Shown here: one piece after another, positions 26,403-35,894 of the stretch | How positions within the stretch are numbered: position 1 is the stretch's first letter | Layout of the letters: each line of letters opens with the position of its first letter | Assembly: GCF_014202475.1 (NCBI RefSeq) | Contig: NZ_JACHGV010000009.1 | Coordinates: 124,001 to 188,000 of the forward strand | Reading direction: 5' to 3' | Source: Streptomyces paradoxus | Lineage (GTDB): Bacteria; Actinomycetota; Actinomycetes; Streptomycetales; Streptomycetaceae | DNA: 64,000 nucleotides | Translations under genes and position numbers: made by a program | Notes under the pieces: generated by a model | What the model was told of the DNA's origin: nothing | The model's database searches: none | The model's input: the letters and a program-made list of their open reading frames with translations, nothing else

Positions 26403-27179
26403 TCACTGGTCGCGGAAGCGCACGATCTTGACGAACTCGTCGGCGTCCAGCGAGGCGCCGCCGACCAGGGCGCCGTCGATGTCGGCCTGGGCCATGATCT
26501 CCGCGACGTTGCCCGCCTTGACGGAGCCGCCGTACTGGATGCGGACCTTGTCGGCCAGGTCCTGCGAGTACAGCTCGGCGATCTTGCCGCGGATCGCCGC
26601 GCAGACCTCCTGGGCGTCCTCGGCGCCGCAGACCTTGCCGGTGCCGATGGCCCAGACGGGCTCGTAGGCGATCACGACGGTCTCGGCCTGCTCGGCGGGG
26701 AGGTCCTTCAGACCGCCCTCGACCTGGGCGAGGGTGTGGGAGACGTGGTTGCCCGCCTCGCGGACCTCCAGTTCCTCACCGACGCACAGGATCGGGGTCA
26801 GACCGTGCTTGTAGGCGGCCTTGACCTTGGCGTTGACCAGCTCGTCGGTCTCGGCGTGGTACTGGCGGCGCTCGCTGTGGCCGATGGCGACGTACGTGCA
26901 CTTCAGCTTGGCCAGCATCGGGCCGGAGATCTCGCCGGTGAAGGCACCGCTGTCGTGCGCCGAGATGTCCTGGGCGCCGTACTTGATCTTGAGCTTGTCG
27001 CCGTCGACCAGGGTCTGCACGGAGCGCAGGTCGGTGAAGGGCGGCAGGACGGCGACCTCGACGGCCTCGTAGTCCTTGTCGGCCAGGGCGAAGGCGAGCT
27101 TCTGGACGTGCGCGATGGCCTCGAGGTGGTTGAGGTTCATCTTCCAGTTGCCCGCCATCAGCGGCGTGCGCGTGCTCAT
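26403..27179 (-). CDS. tpiA: Triosephosphate isomerase
   Basis: The enzyme interconverts dihydroxyacetone phosphate and glyceraldehyde-3-phosphate. All catalytic residues are present: Lys in AGNWKMN near residue 13, His in YVAIGHSERR near 100 and Glu in IAYEPVWAIGTG near 172. The phosphate-binding motif QYGGSVKAGN is near 215. Length (258) is normal. The ATG at 27179 lies 6 bases after the pgk stop, with GGAGGA upstream inside the end of pgk, so the two genes are translationally linked. Confidence 0.98.
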   Translation of the reverse strand: MSTRTPLMAGNWKMNLNHLEAIAHVQKLAFALADKDYEAVEVAVLPPFTDLRSVQTLVDGDKLKIKYGAQDISAHDSGAFTGEISGPMLAKLKCTYVAIGHSERRQYHAETDELVNAKVKAAYKHGLTPILCVGEELEVREAGNHVSHTLAQVEGGLKDLPAEQAETVVIAYEPVWAIGTGKVCGAEDAQEVCAAIRGKIAELYSQDLADKVRIQYGGSVKAGNVAEIMAQADIDGALVGGASLDADEFVKIVRFRDQ

Positions 27180-27185
27180 ATGGGG

Positions 27186-28397
27186 TCAGTCCTCCAGTGC
27201 GGCGAGGCCGGGGAGCGTCTTGCCCTCGAGGTATTCGAGGGAGGCGCCGCCACCGGTCGAGATGTGGCCGAATGCGTTCTCGTCGAAGCCCAGGATGCGG
27301 ACGGCGGCGGCGGAGTCGCCACCACCGACCACCGTGAAGGCCTGGGAGTCGAGGAGGGCCTGGGCGACCGCCTTGGTGCCCTCGGCGAAATCGGGGTGCT
27401 CGAAGACGCCCATGGGGCCGTTCCAGAAGACGGTGGCGGCGTCGGCGATCTTCGAGGCGTACAGCTTGCGGGACTCCGGGCCGATGTCCAGGCCCATCTG
27501 CCCGGCCGGCATGGCGTCCGCGGCGACCGTGCTGGGCCGGCCCGGGGCCTTGGTCTTGAGGTCCGGGAACTCCGGCGCGACCACGACGTCCAAGGGCAGG
27601 ACCAGCTCGACGCCGTTCTTCTCGGCGCGCTCGATGTACTCCCGGACGACCGGGAGCTGGTCCTCCTGGACCAGGGACGAGCCGATCTCGTGCCCCTTGG
27701 CCTTGAGGAAGGTGAAGACCATGCCGCCGCCGATGAGCAGACGGTCGGCCTTGCCGAGCAGTTGGTCGATGACGGCGAGCTTGTCGGAGACCTTGGCGCC
27801 GCCCAGGACGACGGCGTAGGGCCGCTTGACGTCGTCGGTGAGCTTCCTCAGGACGCCGACCTCGGTGGCGATGAGGTAGCCGGCGTAGTGCGGCAGCCGG
27901 GCCGGGAGGTCGAAGACGGAGGCGTGCTTGCGGTGCACCGCGCCGAACCCGTCACCGACGTAGACGTCCGCGAGGGCGGCGAGCTCGTCGGCGAAGGCGC
28001 CGCGCTCGGCGTCGTCCTTGCTGGTCTCGCCGGCGTTGAAGCGCAGGTTCTCCACGACCGCCACCCGGCCGTCGGCGAGGCCGGCGACGGTGGTCCGGGC
28101 GGACTCGCCGACCGTGTCGCCCGCGAAGGCGACGTCCGCCCCGAGGAGTTCCCCGAGGCGTGCGGCGGCCGGGGCGAGGGAGAAGGCAGGGTCCGGGGCG
28201 CCCTTGGGGCGGCCCAGGTGGGAGGCGACGACGACCCGGGCGCCCGCGTCGGCGAGGGCCTTGACCGTGGGCAGCACGGCGCGGATGCGGCCGTCGTCGG
28301 TGATGCGCGTGCCGTCCAGCGGCACGTTCAGGTCGGCGCGGACGAAGACCCGCTTGCCCGCCACTCCCTCGGAGAGTAGTTCGTCGATCGTCTTCAT
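27186..28397 (-). CDS. pgk: Phosphoglycerate kinase
   Basis: The enzyme makes ATP from 1,3-bisphosphoglycerate in glycolysis. The 403-residue protein has the N-terminal substrate motif KRVFVRADLNVPLDG, the hinge GGAKVSDKLAVIDQLL and the nucleotide loop VVGGGDSAAAVRILG. The ATG has AGGAG about 8 bases upstream. It is followed closely by tpiA. The leader contains three GCTCGT motifs at exact 10-base spacing, and a gap terminator lies upstream, so pgk-tpiA form their own unit. Confidence 0.98.
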   Translation of the reverse strand: MKTIDELLSEGVAGKRVFVRADLNVPLDGTRITDDGRIRAVLPTVKALADAGARVVVASHLGRPKGAPDPAFSLAPAAARLGELLGADVAFAGDTVGESARTTVAGLADGRVAVVENLRFNAGETSKDDAERGAFADELAALADVYVGDGFGAVHRKHASVFDLPARLPHYAGYLIATEVGVLRKLTDDVKRPYAVVLGGAKVSDKLAVIDQLLGKADRLLIGGGMVFTFLKAKGHEIGSSLVQEDQLPVVREYIERAEKNGVELVLPLDVVVAPEFPDLKTKAPGRPSTVAADAMPAGQMGLDIGPESRKLYASKIADAATVFWNGPMGVFEHPDFAEGTKAVAQALLDSQAFTVVGGGDSAAAVRILGFDENAFGHISTGGGASLEYLEGKTLPGLAALED

Positions 28398-28417
28398 GAA
28401 GGGGACTCCTGAAAGAG

Positions 28418-28443
28418 CTCGTGATCGCTCGTAAGCGCTCGTG
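28418..28443. repeat. Three GCTCGT hexamers in 10-base phase upstream of pgk
   Basis: GCTCGT occurs at 28418, 28428 and 28438, each separated by four bases (GATC, then AAGC). The exact helical-turn spacing in the pgk leader/promoter region suggests a protein binding site, but short GC-rich repeats also arise by chance. Confidence 0.4.
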
Positions 28444-28473
28444 ATCGAACAGCTCTGATCTGTACGTGAGTCA

Positions 28474-28509
28474 GGGCTCGGACGGCGCGTCCTCGCGCCG
28501 CCCGAGCCC
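28474..28509 (-). terminator. 14-bp hairpin after gap
   Basis: Arms 28474-28487 and 28496-28509 pair with one wobble around an 8-base loop, 32 bases after the gap stop. This separates the gap transcript from pgk-tpiA. Confidence 0.8.
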
Positions 28510-28540
28510 TGCTCTCACACCGTGGTGCCCGTCTATTCGA

Positions 28541-29548
<1,008 letters not shown>

Positions 29549-29676
29549 GAACCGATCTCCTCGTTGGTACGCCGGCCATGAAGTGCCGGCGAGCTCTGTT
29601 TGGGATGTCCCCGACCGCCTACGACCCTACCTCCCTGAAGCGGCGGTGGTGACATCCAGATGCCTCATACACGGCA

Positions 29677-29714
29677 GGGCGGTCCGTACCCGCCAGTAGG
29701 GGTACGGACCGCCC
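29677..29714 (-). terminator. 15-bp perfect hairpin after the carboxypeptidase gene
   Basis: Arms 29677-29691 and 29700-29714 are perfect complements around an 8-base loop. It lies about 60 bases after the stop of the minus-strand carboxypeptidase gene (29776) and upstream of the gap promoter. Confidence 0.8.
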
Positions 29715-29775
29715 ATGGCCGAGAGCAGGATCACTCGATTTCGCTGTCGGGCGGGTTCCCCGTTGACCAGGGATG

Positions 29776-32730
29776 TCACCCGTCCAGGGAAGCCAGTGCC
29801 TTCCTCATCAGTGCCGTCCGGTCGGCCGCCGCGGTGACGTGCTCCAGGCCGAAGCCCAGCAGCACGGTGTCGTCCGTGGTGACCGCGCCGTACGTCTGGA
29901 ACAGGGCGCCGGTGCGTGCCCAGTCCTTGAGGACGGCCGGGCTGCCCGCGGGCGGTCCGGCGACCTTCCAGGCACCGAGGGAGGTCTCGAAGCCCTCGGT
30001 CTCCTTCGCCGTGCCGCCGACGACCAGCGAGGCGTCGTCGGCGAGGACGCCGTGCCCGCCGCTGCCCGGATCGGTGACGTAGCTGATCGAGACCTCGACC
30101 GTCTTGCCGGCGTAGGCGCTCAGGTCGAAGTTCACCTGCTGCCAGCCCTTGGAGGCACCGGTCAGGCTGTTCCAGGTGCCGGTGGTGCCGGTCGCGGTGC
30201 AGCCGTCGTCCGCCACGGTCAGGTAGTGCTTCAGCCAGGGGTGCTCGTCGACGTAGAACCCGGCCTGGCACTCCGCCGGAACGGCCGTCCGGGTGGCGCC
30301 CCCCGCCTCGGGAAGGGTCGTCCAGTCGTCGGCGCCCGAGGTCCGGGCCTCGACGATGGCGTGGTCGTAGCCGGACTCGGTGTCCCACAGGAGCTGGGTG
30401 CGCAGGGTCGGCTTCTCGGCGGCGGTGGTGCCGGTGAGGTTCACGGTGCGGGTGAGGCGCTTGTAGGAGTCGTCCGTGTGGACGGCGGCGGCCATCGACG
30501 AGCCCGCGTACGGGCCGTACGGGTTGGCCGTGCCGGCGAACTGCCCGGCGCCCTTGCTCGCGAACTGCGGGAACGCGTCGGTCCTCAGTTCGTCGGAGGT
30601 GACGCTGTAGGTGCCGGCCTTGTCCAGCGGGTTGCCGGGGGCGGCGCCCAGCGGGCTGGTGACGCCGCCCAGCTCTCCGGAGCCGGTGAAGCCGGTTGCC
30701 CCGGGGGTGGCGGTGCGGGTGTAGGCGCCCAGGTAGTACTGGCTGAAGTCGTTCGACAGCGCGCCGCCGCCGAGGTCCACGTTGCCGCCGGCCTGTTCAC
30801 CGGCCTCGATCAGCCGGCCGCCCTCGTTGAGGAAGGCCCGCAGCTGGAGCTGGGTGGCGACGCCCGGCACGCTCGCGCCCGTGTAGTGGACGACGGTGTC
30901 GAAGTGGCTCAGCACGCCGAGCGCGTCGGGCGCGCCCTGCTTGGCCACGTCCCAGACGACCGCCTTGCGGCCGCTCGCCCTGAGCGCGTCCACGTACGTC
31001 TGTGCGTGCGCGGCGGCATCGCCCTCCTCGGCGACTACGAGGGTGCCGGCCCGGGGCCGCTCGGCGACGGTGTAGGTGAAGCGCTCGCTGGAGAGCTTCT
31101 TCCCGCTCTTCGCCTCGCCGGTGAACCACACCTCGACCTTGTCGCCCGGCTCGCCGTCCTTCACCTTCGCCCGGTACTCGTCGAAGTAGAGGTTGTCCTC
31201 ACCGCCGTAGGTCTCACCGCCCTTCCAGGGCTTGAGCGCCATGTCCTCGGTGCGGCCGCCGTTGACGCGGTACTTGAGCTCCTTGTCGCGCACGGCCTTC
31301 CGTACGACGACGGAGACCTCCTGGTCGGCGCCGCGGGAGTACGACGTGCCGAACGCGGCCGGGGTGAAGTCGGCGGCGTTCAGGCCGACCGACGAGACCG
31401 GCCGGTCGGGACGGGCGGCGGACTCGGCGACGGAGAGCGCGAACGGGACGTTCTTGGCGTACTCCTGCTGGATCAGCTTCTCGTCGTCCGGGAAGGTGAA
31501 GACCGACTGGCAGTCGGCCGCCTTCCACTCGTCGTCGGGGTAGAGGTCCGAGACCGTCTGGCAGGTCGACATCTCGGGGGTGAACATCGCCAGGCCGTTG
31601 ACGTTCGCCGCGTGGCCGTCCGCCTCGCCGTTGGTGGTGTACAGCTCCGAGGAGAGCTGCGGGTGGTAGCCCGGGACGGCGGAGTTGCCGGGCGTGCCGG
31701 CGAGCGCCTCGTACACGACGTCGTCCGGGGTGTGCGTGGCCACCTGCCAGCCGACTCCGTAGAGGATGAGTTCGGCGGCGGAGTGGTAGTTGATGCCGTA
31801 GGTGAAGCCGATCCGCTTCTGGAAGGCGTCCAGGGCCTTGGTCTCCGGCTCGGAGTTCGGGCCCGCCCCGCGGTAGGTCTGGCTGGTGGGGTTGGGGGAC
31901 GAGCCCTCGTCGTCGTAGCCCCACTTGTAGGCGAAGTTGCGGTTGAGGTCGACGCCGTCGCCGGTGGTGATGGTGCCGTCGCCGTTGACGTCCCGCAGGT
32001 TCTTGCGCCACTGGCGGTTGGCGGGGTCGGCGAAGGTGAAGTCGTAGCCGTCGGGGTTGGCCGACAGCAGGAACCACAGTTCGGTGGAGTCGACGATCTT
32101 CTTGACGCGCCGGTCCTTCTTGTAGTTGTCCAGGTAGTGGTGCATCAGGCGCCGGGTCATCTCCGGCGTGATCCACTCGCGCGCGTGCTGGTTGGACATG
32201 TAGAGGACGGCGGGCTTGGAGCCGTCCTTCGTCTTCTTCGCGCCCCTGGTGAGCTTCAGCGCGAGGATGTCCTGGCCCTTGACCGTCTTGCCGATGGAGA
32301 CGACCTTGGTGAGGCCCGGGTTCTCCTGCGCGGTCCGCAGGATCTCCTCCCGCAGGCCGCCCTTGCCGCTGTACGGGCGGAACACGCCCTCGGCGGCTTC
32401 CTCGACGCGGGCCTCGGCCCGGGCGGAGATCTCGTGCTCGGTGAGGCCGACGCCCTGCTTCTCCAGCTTCTCGGCCTGCTGGTCCGTCAGGTAGACCTCG
32501 ACGGTCGCGGTGCCCTTCTCGGGTACCCGCTCACTCAGTTCGTGGCCGTCCTGGCCGGCGGCCAGCAGCAGGGGTACCTGCTGCTGGGTGACCTCGGCGC
32601 GGAACACCTTGACCTCGTCCAGGTCGGACGGGTCCGAACTTCCCGGCTGTGCTTGGGCGATGGGTGCGAAGCTCGCTCCGCCGATCAGGAGCGCGCCGAC
32701 AGCGAGGATCGATCTCGCTCTTCGTCTCAT
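29776..32730 (-). CDS. Secreted zinc carboxypeptidase (M14), multi-domain
   Basis: This 984-residue secreted metalloprotease has a Sec signal peptide (MRRRARSILAVGALLIGGAS, cleavage after AQA). The M14 domain spans about residues 110-430. It holds the zinc motif His/Glu in NQHAREWITPEM near 182, the third zinc His in GINYHSAAELILYG near 312 and the general-base Glu in FTPEMSTCQ near 385. The substrate-type NPDGYDFTF motif is present. The remaining 500 residues are beta-rich, including a DJ-1/ThuA-like segment and a C-terminal jelly-roll (immune-inhibitor-A-like), probably for substrate or wall binding. The ATG at 32730 has AGGGGGG upstream; the open frame extends further without support. Confidence 0.9.
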   Translation of the reverse strand: MRRRARSILAVGALLIGGASFAPIAQAQPGSSDPSDLDEVKVFRAEVTQQQVPLLLAAGQDGHELSERVPEKGTATVEVYLTDQQAEKLEKQGVGLTEHEISARAEARVEEAAEGVFRPYSGKGGLREEILRTAQENPGLTKVVSIGKTVKGQDILALKLTRGAKKTKDGSKPAVLYMSNQHAREWITPEMTRRLMHHYLDNYKKDRRVKKIVDSTELWFLLSANPDGYDFTFADPANRQWRKNLRDVNGDGTITTGDGVDLNRNFAYKWGYDDEGSSPNPTSQTYRGAGPNSEPETKALDAFQKRIGFTYGINYHSAAELILYGVGWQVATHTPDDVVYEALAGTPGNSAVPGYHPQLSSELYTTNGEADGHAANVNGLAMFTPEMSTCQTVSDLYPDDEWKAADCQSVFTFPDDEKLIQQEYAKNVPFALSVAESAARPDRPVSSVGLNAADFTPAAFGTSYSRGADQEVSVVVRKAVRDKELKYRVNGGRTEDMALKPWKGGETYGGEDNLYFDEYRAKVKDGEPGDKVEVWFTGEAKSGKKLSSERFTYTVAERPRAGTLVVAEEGDAAAHAQTYVDALRASGRKAVVWDVAKQGAPDALGVLSHFDTVVHYTGASVPGVATQLQLRAFLNEGGRLIEAGEQAGGNVDLGGGALSNDFSQYYLGAYTRTATPGATGFTGSGELGGVTSPLGAAPGNPLDKAGTYSVTSDELRTDAFPQFASKGAGQFAGTANPYGPYAGSSMAAAVHTDDSYKRLTRTVNLTGTTAAEKPTLRTQLLWDTESGYDHAIVEARTSGADDWTTLPEAGGATRTAVPAECQAGFYVDEHPWLKHYLTVADDGCTATGTTGTWNSLTGASKGWQQVNFDLSAYAGKTVEVSISYVTDPGSGGHGVLADDASLVVGGTAKETEGFETSLGAWKVAGPPAGSPAVLKDWARTGALFQTYGAVTTDDTVLLGFGLEHVTAAADRTALMRKALASLDG

Positions 32731-32823
32731 GAACCCCCCTAGCGTGGGTCCGCCACAGCAGCGAACAGATGCCAGGCTCATGACAGACCATGATCGAGTC
32801 AAGGGCGCCTCAGCGACACGCGA

Positions 32824-32864
32824 AAGCCGGTGCAGGTCACCCAATCGGGCTCCTGCACCGGCTT
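32824..32864 (-). terminator. 13-bp hairpin downstream of whiA
   Basis: Perfect arms 32824-32836 and 32852-32864 enclose a 15-base loop. It lies 18 bases after the whiA stop and should end the uvrC-rapZ-yvcK-whiA transcript. Confidence 0.8.
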
Positions 32865-32881
32865 CTTGACGTCGTGTGGGA

Positions 32882-33871
32882 TCAGCACACCAGGTTGTCG
32901 GCCAGCTCCTCGCTGAGGTTGGCCTCCGTGCCCGGGATGCCGAGGTCGGAGGCGCGCTTGTCGGCCATGGCCAGCAGGCGGCGGATCCGGCCGGCGACCG
33001 CGTCCTTGGTCAGCGGCGGGTCGGCGAGCGCGCCCAGCTCCTCCAGGGAGGCCTGCTTGTGCTCCATGCGCAGCCGGCCGGCGGCGGCCAGGTGCTCGGG
33101 CACGTCGTCGGCGAGGATCTCCAGGGCGCGCTGCACCCGGGCGCCCGCGGCGACGGCCGCGCGGGCCGAGCGGCGCAGGTTGGCGTCGTCGAAGTTGGCG
33201 AGCCGGTTCGCCGTGGCGCGCACCTCGCGGCGCATCCGGCGCTCCTCCCAGGCCAGCACCGACTCGTGCGCGCCGAGGCGGGTCAGCAGGGCGCCGATCG
33301 CGTCACCGTCCCGGACGACGACCCGGTCCACGCCGCGCACCTCACGGGCCTTGGCCCCGATCGACAGCCGGCGGGCGGCGCCCACCAGGGCGAGCGCGGC
33401 CTCGGGACCCGGGCAGGTCACCTCCAGGGAGGAGGAGCGGCCGGGCTCGGTGAGCGAGCCGTGCGCCAGGAACGCGCCACGCCAGGCGGCCTCGGCGTCG
33501 CAGGTGGCCCCCGAGACCACCTGCGGCGGCAGGCCGCGGATCGGGCGGCCCCGCCCGTCGACCAGGCCGGTCTGGCGCGCCAGCTGGTCCCCGCCCGCCA
33601 CCACCCGCACGACGTAGCGCGAGCCGCGGCGCAGCCCGCCGGGGGCCATCACGATCAGTTCGGAGCTGTGGCCGAAGATCTCCAGGATGTCCCGCTTGAG
33701 ACGGCGGGCCGCCATCGCCGTGTCCAGCTCCGCCTCGATCACGATCCGACCGCTCACCAGGTGAAGGCCGCCGGCGAACCGCAGAATGGCGGAGACCTCC
33801 GCCTTTCTGCAGCAGGTCCGGGTGACGGGGAGCCGGGAGATCTCGTCCTTCACCGCTGCCGTCATCGCCAT
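32882..33871 (-). CDS. whiA: Sporulation regulator WhiA
   Basis: WhiA is a DNA-binding protein needed for sporulation septation in aerial hyphae of Streptomyces, acting with WhiB. The 329-residue protein has a LAGLIDADG-like N-terminal domain (AILRFAGGLHLVSGRIVIEA) without homing-endonuclease activity and a C-terminal helix-turn-helix (DPPLTKDAVAGRIRRLLAM). The ATG at 33871 overlaps the yvcK stop by about ten bases, so it is translated from the same message. The gene order uvrC-rapZ-yvcK-whiA is conserved across Gram-positive bacteria. Confidence 0.97.
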   Translation of the reverse strand: MAMTAAVKDEISRLPVTRTCCRKAEVSAILRFAGGLHLVSGRIVIEAELDTAMAARRLKRDILEIFGHSSELIVMAPGGLRRGSRYVVRVVAGGDQLARQTGLVDGRGRPIRGLPPQVVSGATCDAEAAWRGAFLAHGSLTEPGRSSSLEVTCPGPEAALALVGAARRLSIGAKAREVRGVDRVVVRDGDAIGALLTRLGAHESVLAWEERRMRREVRATANRLANFDDANLRRSARAAVAAGARVQRALEILADDVPEHLAAAGRLRMEHKQASLEELGALADPPLTKDAVAGRIRRLLAMADKRASDLGIPGTEANLSEELADNLVC

Positions 33872-34938
33872 GGGCCGATCCTTCCATGCATCCGAAAAAT
33901 ACGGTCGTACGCGGCGGCCAACAGCTCCGGGTCGTGCCTCGGGGTTCCGTCGGGTCTGGCCACCGGCGCCAGCTCGACCGCGGCCCCGAACCGCTTGGCG
34001 GCATCGGTCAGGGAGTCACGGTCGGGCACGGCGGCCTCGTCGGCCAGCACCACGTCCAGGGCGAGTTTAGGGGCGTGTCGTCCCAAAACCTCCAAATGAC
34101 GCTGCGGGGAGAAGCCGTCGGTTTCTCCGGGCTGGGGCGCGAGGTTCAGGGAGAGTACCCGGCGGGCCTTCGTCTGGCTGAGCGCGTCCAGCAGCTCGGG
34201 CACGAGCAGGTGCGGAATGACCGAGGAGAACCAGGAGCCGGGGCCGAGCACCACCCAGTCCGCGTCCAGGACGGCCTCGACCGCCTCGGGCACCGCCGGC
34301 GGGTCGTTCGGCACGAGGTGCACGGACTGCACCTCGCCCGGGGTGAGGGCGACGGTCGCCTGGCCGCGGACCGTGTCGACCTCCTCCGGGCGCGCCGGGT
34401 CGTGGCCCTTGACCAGGGCCTGGAGCTCCAGCGGCACGGCGGACATCGGCAGCACGCGGCCCTGGGCGCCCAGCAGCCGTCCGACCAGGTCGAGGGCCTG
34501 CACGTGGTCGCCGAGCTGCTCCCACAGGGCGACGATCAGCAGGTTGCCGACCGCGTGCTCGTGCAGGTCGCCCTGCGACTGGAAGCGGTGCTGGATGACC
34601 CGGGCCCAGGTCTGGCCCCAGTCGTCGTCACCGCACAGCGCGGCCAGCGCCTTGCGCAGGTCGCCGGGCGGCAGCACGCCGAGCTCGTCGCGCAGCCGGC
34701 CGCTGGAGCCGCCGTCGTCGGCCACGGTGACGACGGCGGTGAGGTCGCCGGTGATGCGGCGCAGCGCGGCGAGCGAGGCGGACAGGCCCATGCCGCCGCC
34801 GAGGGCGACGACCTTGGGCTGGGTGCCCCGCCGGCGCGCTCTGCCGCCCCGGGCCTCGGCGGGCCGGCCGCCCTTGCCGCCGTTGCCCTCGGGCACCACC
34901 CGGCGCAGCCGGCTCAGCCGCGGTGTACGTGGTGTCAT
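33862..34938 (-). CDS. yvcK: YvcK/CofD-like gluconeogenesis factor
   Basis: YvcK-family proteins bind UDP-sugars and affect cell-wall growth and growth on gluconeogenic carbon. The 358-residue protein has the nucleotide-sugar motif VVALGGGMGLSASLAAL and the VADDGGSSGRLRDELGVLPP stretch typical of the family. A basic N-terminal extension of about 38 residues precedes the core. Its start overlaps the rapZ stop (ATGA) and its stop overlaps whiA, so the cluster is tightly coupled. Confidence 0.95.
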   Translation of the reverse strand: MTPRTPRLSRLRRVVPEGNGGKGGRPAEARGGRARRRGTQPKVVALGGGMGLSASLAALRRITGDLTAVVTVADDGGSSGRLRDELGVLPPGDLRKALAALCGDDDWGQTWARVIQHRFQSQGDLHEHAVGNLLIVALWEQLGDHVQALDLVGRLLGAQGRVLPMSAVPLELQALVKGHDPARPEEVDTVRGQATVALTPGEVQSVHLVPNDPPAVPEAVEAVLDADWVVLGPGSWFSSVIPHLLVPELLDALSQTKARRVLSLNLAPQPGETDGFSPQRHLEVLGRHAPKLALDVVLADEAAVPDRDSLTDAAKRFGAAVELAPVARPDGTPRHDPELLAAAYDRIFRMHGRIGPWR

Positions 34939-35894
34939 TCGCGTCCCATGTCCCGGTGTACGACCACCGTCTCCACGCCCTCGGCGGCGAGCCGGGCGGC
35001 GAGCTTCTCCGACATGGCGACCGAGCGGTGCTTGCCGCCCGTGCAGCCCACGGCGATCGTCACATAGCGCTTGCCCTCACGGCGGTAACCGGTGGCGACG
35101 AGCTGGAGGAGCTCCGTGTAGCGGTCGAGGAACTCCTTGGCGCCGGGCTGGTTGAAGACGTACCCGGCGACCTCGTCGTTGAGGCCGGTGTACGGGCGCA
35201 GCTCCGGGACCCAGTGCGGGTTCGGCAGGAAGCGGCAGTCGACGACGAGGTCGGCGTCGACGGGCAGGCCGTACTTGTAGCCGAACGACATGACCGTGGC
35301 CCGCAGCTCCGGCTCCTCCTCGCCGGCGAACTGGGCGTCCATCTTGGCGCGCAGCTCGTGCACGTTCAGGCTGGAGGTGTCGATCACCAGGTCGGCGTCG
35401 CCGCGCAGCTCGCGCAGCAGCTCGCGTTCGGCGGCGATGCCGTCGACGATGCGGCCGTCGCCCTGCAGGGGGTGCGGGCGGCGCACCGACTCGAAGCGGC
35501 GGACCAGGGCCTCGTCGGAGGACTCCAGGAAGACGATCCGCCGTGTGACGTTCTTCGCCTCCAGGTCGGCGAGGGACTCGCGCAGGTTGTCGAAGAAGCG
35601 ACGGCCCCGGACGTCGACGACGACCGCGATCCGCGCCACGTTGCCCTGGGAGCGGGCGCCGAGCTCCACCATGGTGGGGATCAGCGCGGGCGGCAGGTTG
35701 TCGACGACGAACCAGCCGAGGTCCTCCAGGCACTTCGCCGCCGTGGAGCGCCCGGCTCCGGACATGCCGGAGATGATCACCAGCTCGGGGATGGCCGCGT
35801 CCGGGACCGGGGTCTTCTCGTTGGGCGTGCCCGTACTCACCTGTGCTCCGTCTCCGGCGTGCTCTGTGCGGCCGTCGTGCTCGTTCACATTCAT
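34935..35894 (-). CDS. rapZ: RapZ-family nucleotide-binding protein
   Basis: This 319-residue protein has a P-loop GMSGAGRST near residue 43 and the C-terminal motif GCTGGKHRSVAMSEKLA typical of RapZ/YvcJ. In enterobacteria RapZ is an RNA adaptor controlling glucosamine-6-phosphate synthesis. In Gram-positive bacteria the role is less clear, but the protein binds nucleotides. The first 35 or so residues are a hydrophilic extension. The ATG overlaps the uvrC stop. An in-frame GTG two codons later has a better distance to AGGAG, so the exact start is uncertain by two residues. Confidence 0.95.
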   Translation of the reverse strand: MNVNEHDGRTEHAGDGAQVSTGTPNEKTPVPDAAIPELVIISGMSGAGRSTAAKCLEDLGWFVVDNLPPALIPTMVELGARSQGNVARIAVVVDVRGRRFFDNLRESLADLEAKNVTRRIVFLESSDEALVRRFESVRRPHPLQGDGRIVDGIAAERELLRELRGDADLVIDTSSLNVHELRAKMDAQFAGEEEPELRATVMSFGYKYGLPVDADLVVDCRFLPNPHWVPELRPYTGLNDEVAGYVFNQPGAKEFLDRYTELLQLVATGYRREGKRYVTIAVGCTGGKHRSVAMSEKLAARLAAEGVETVVVHRDMGRE

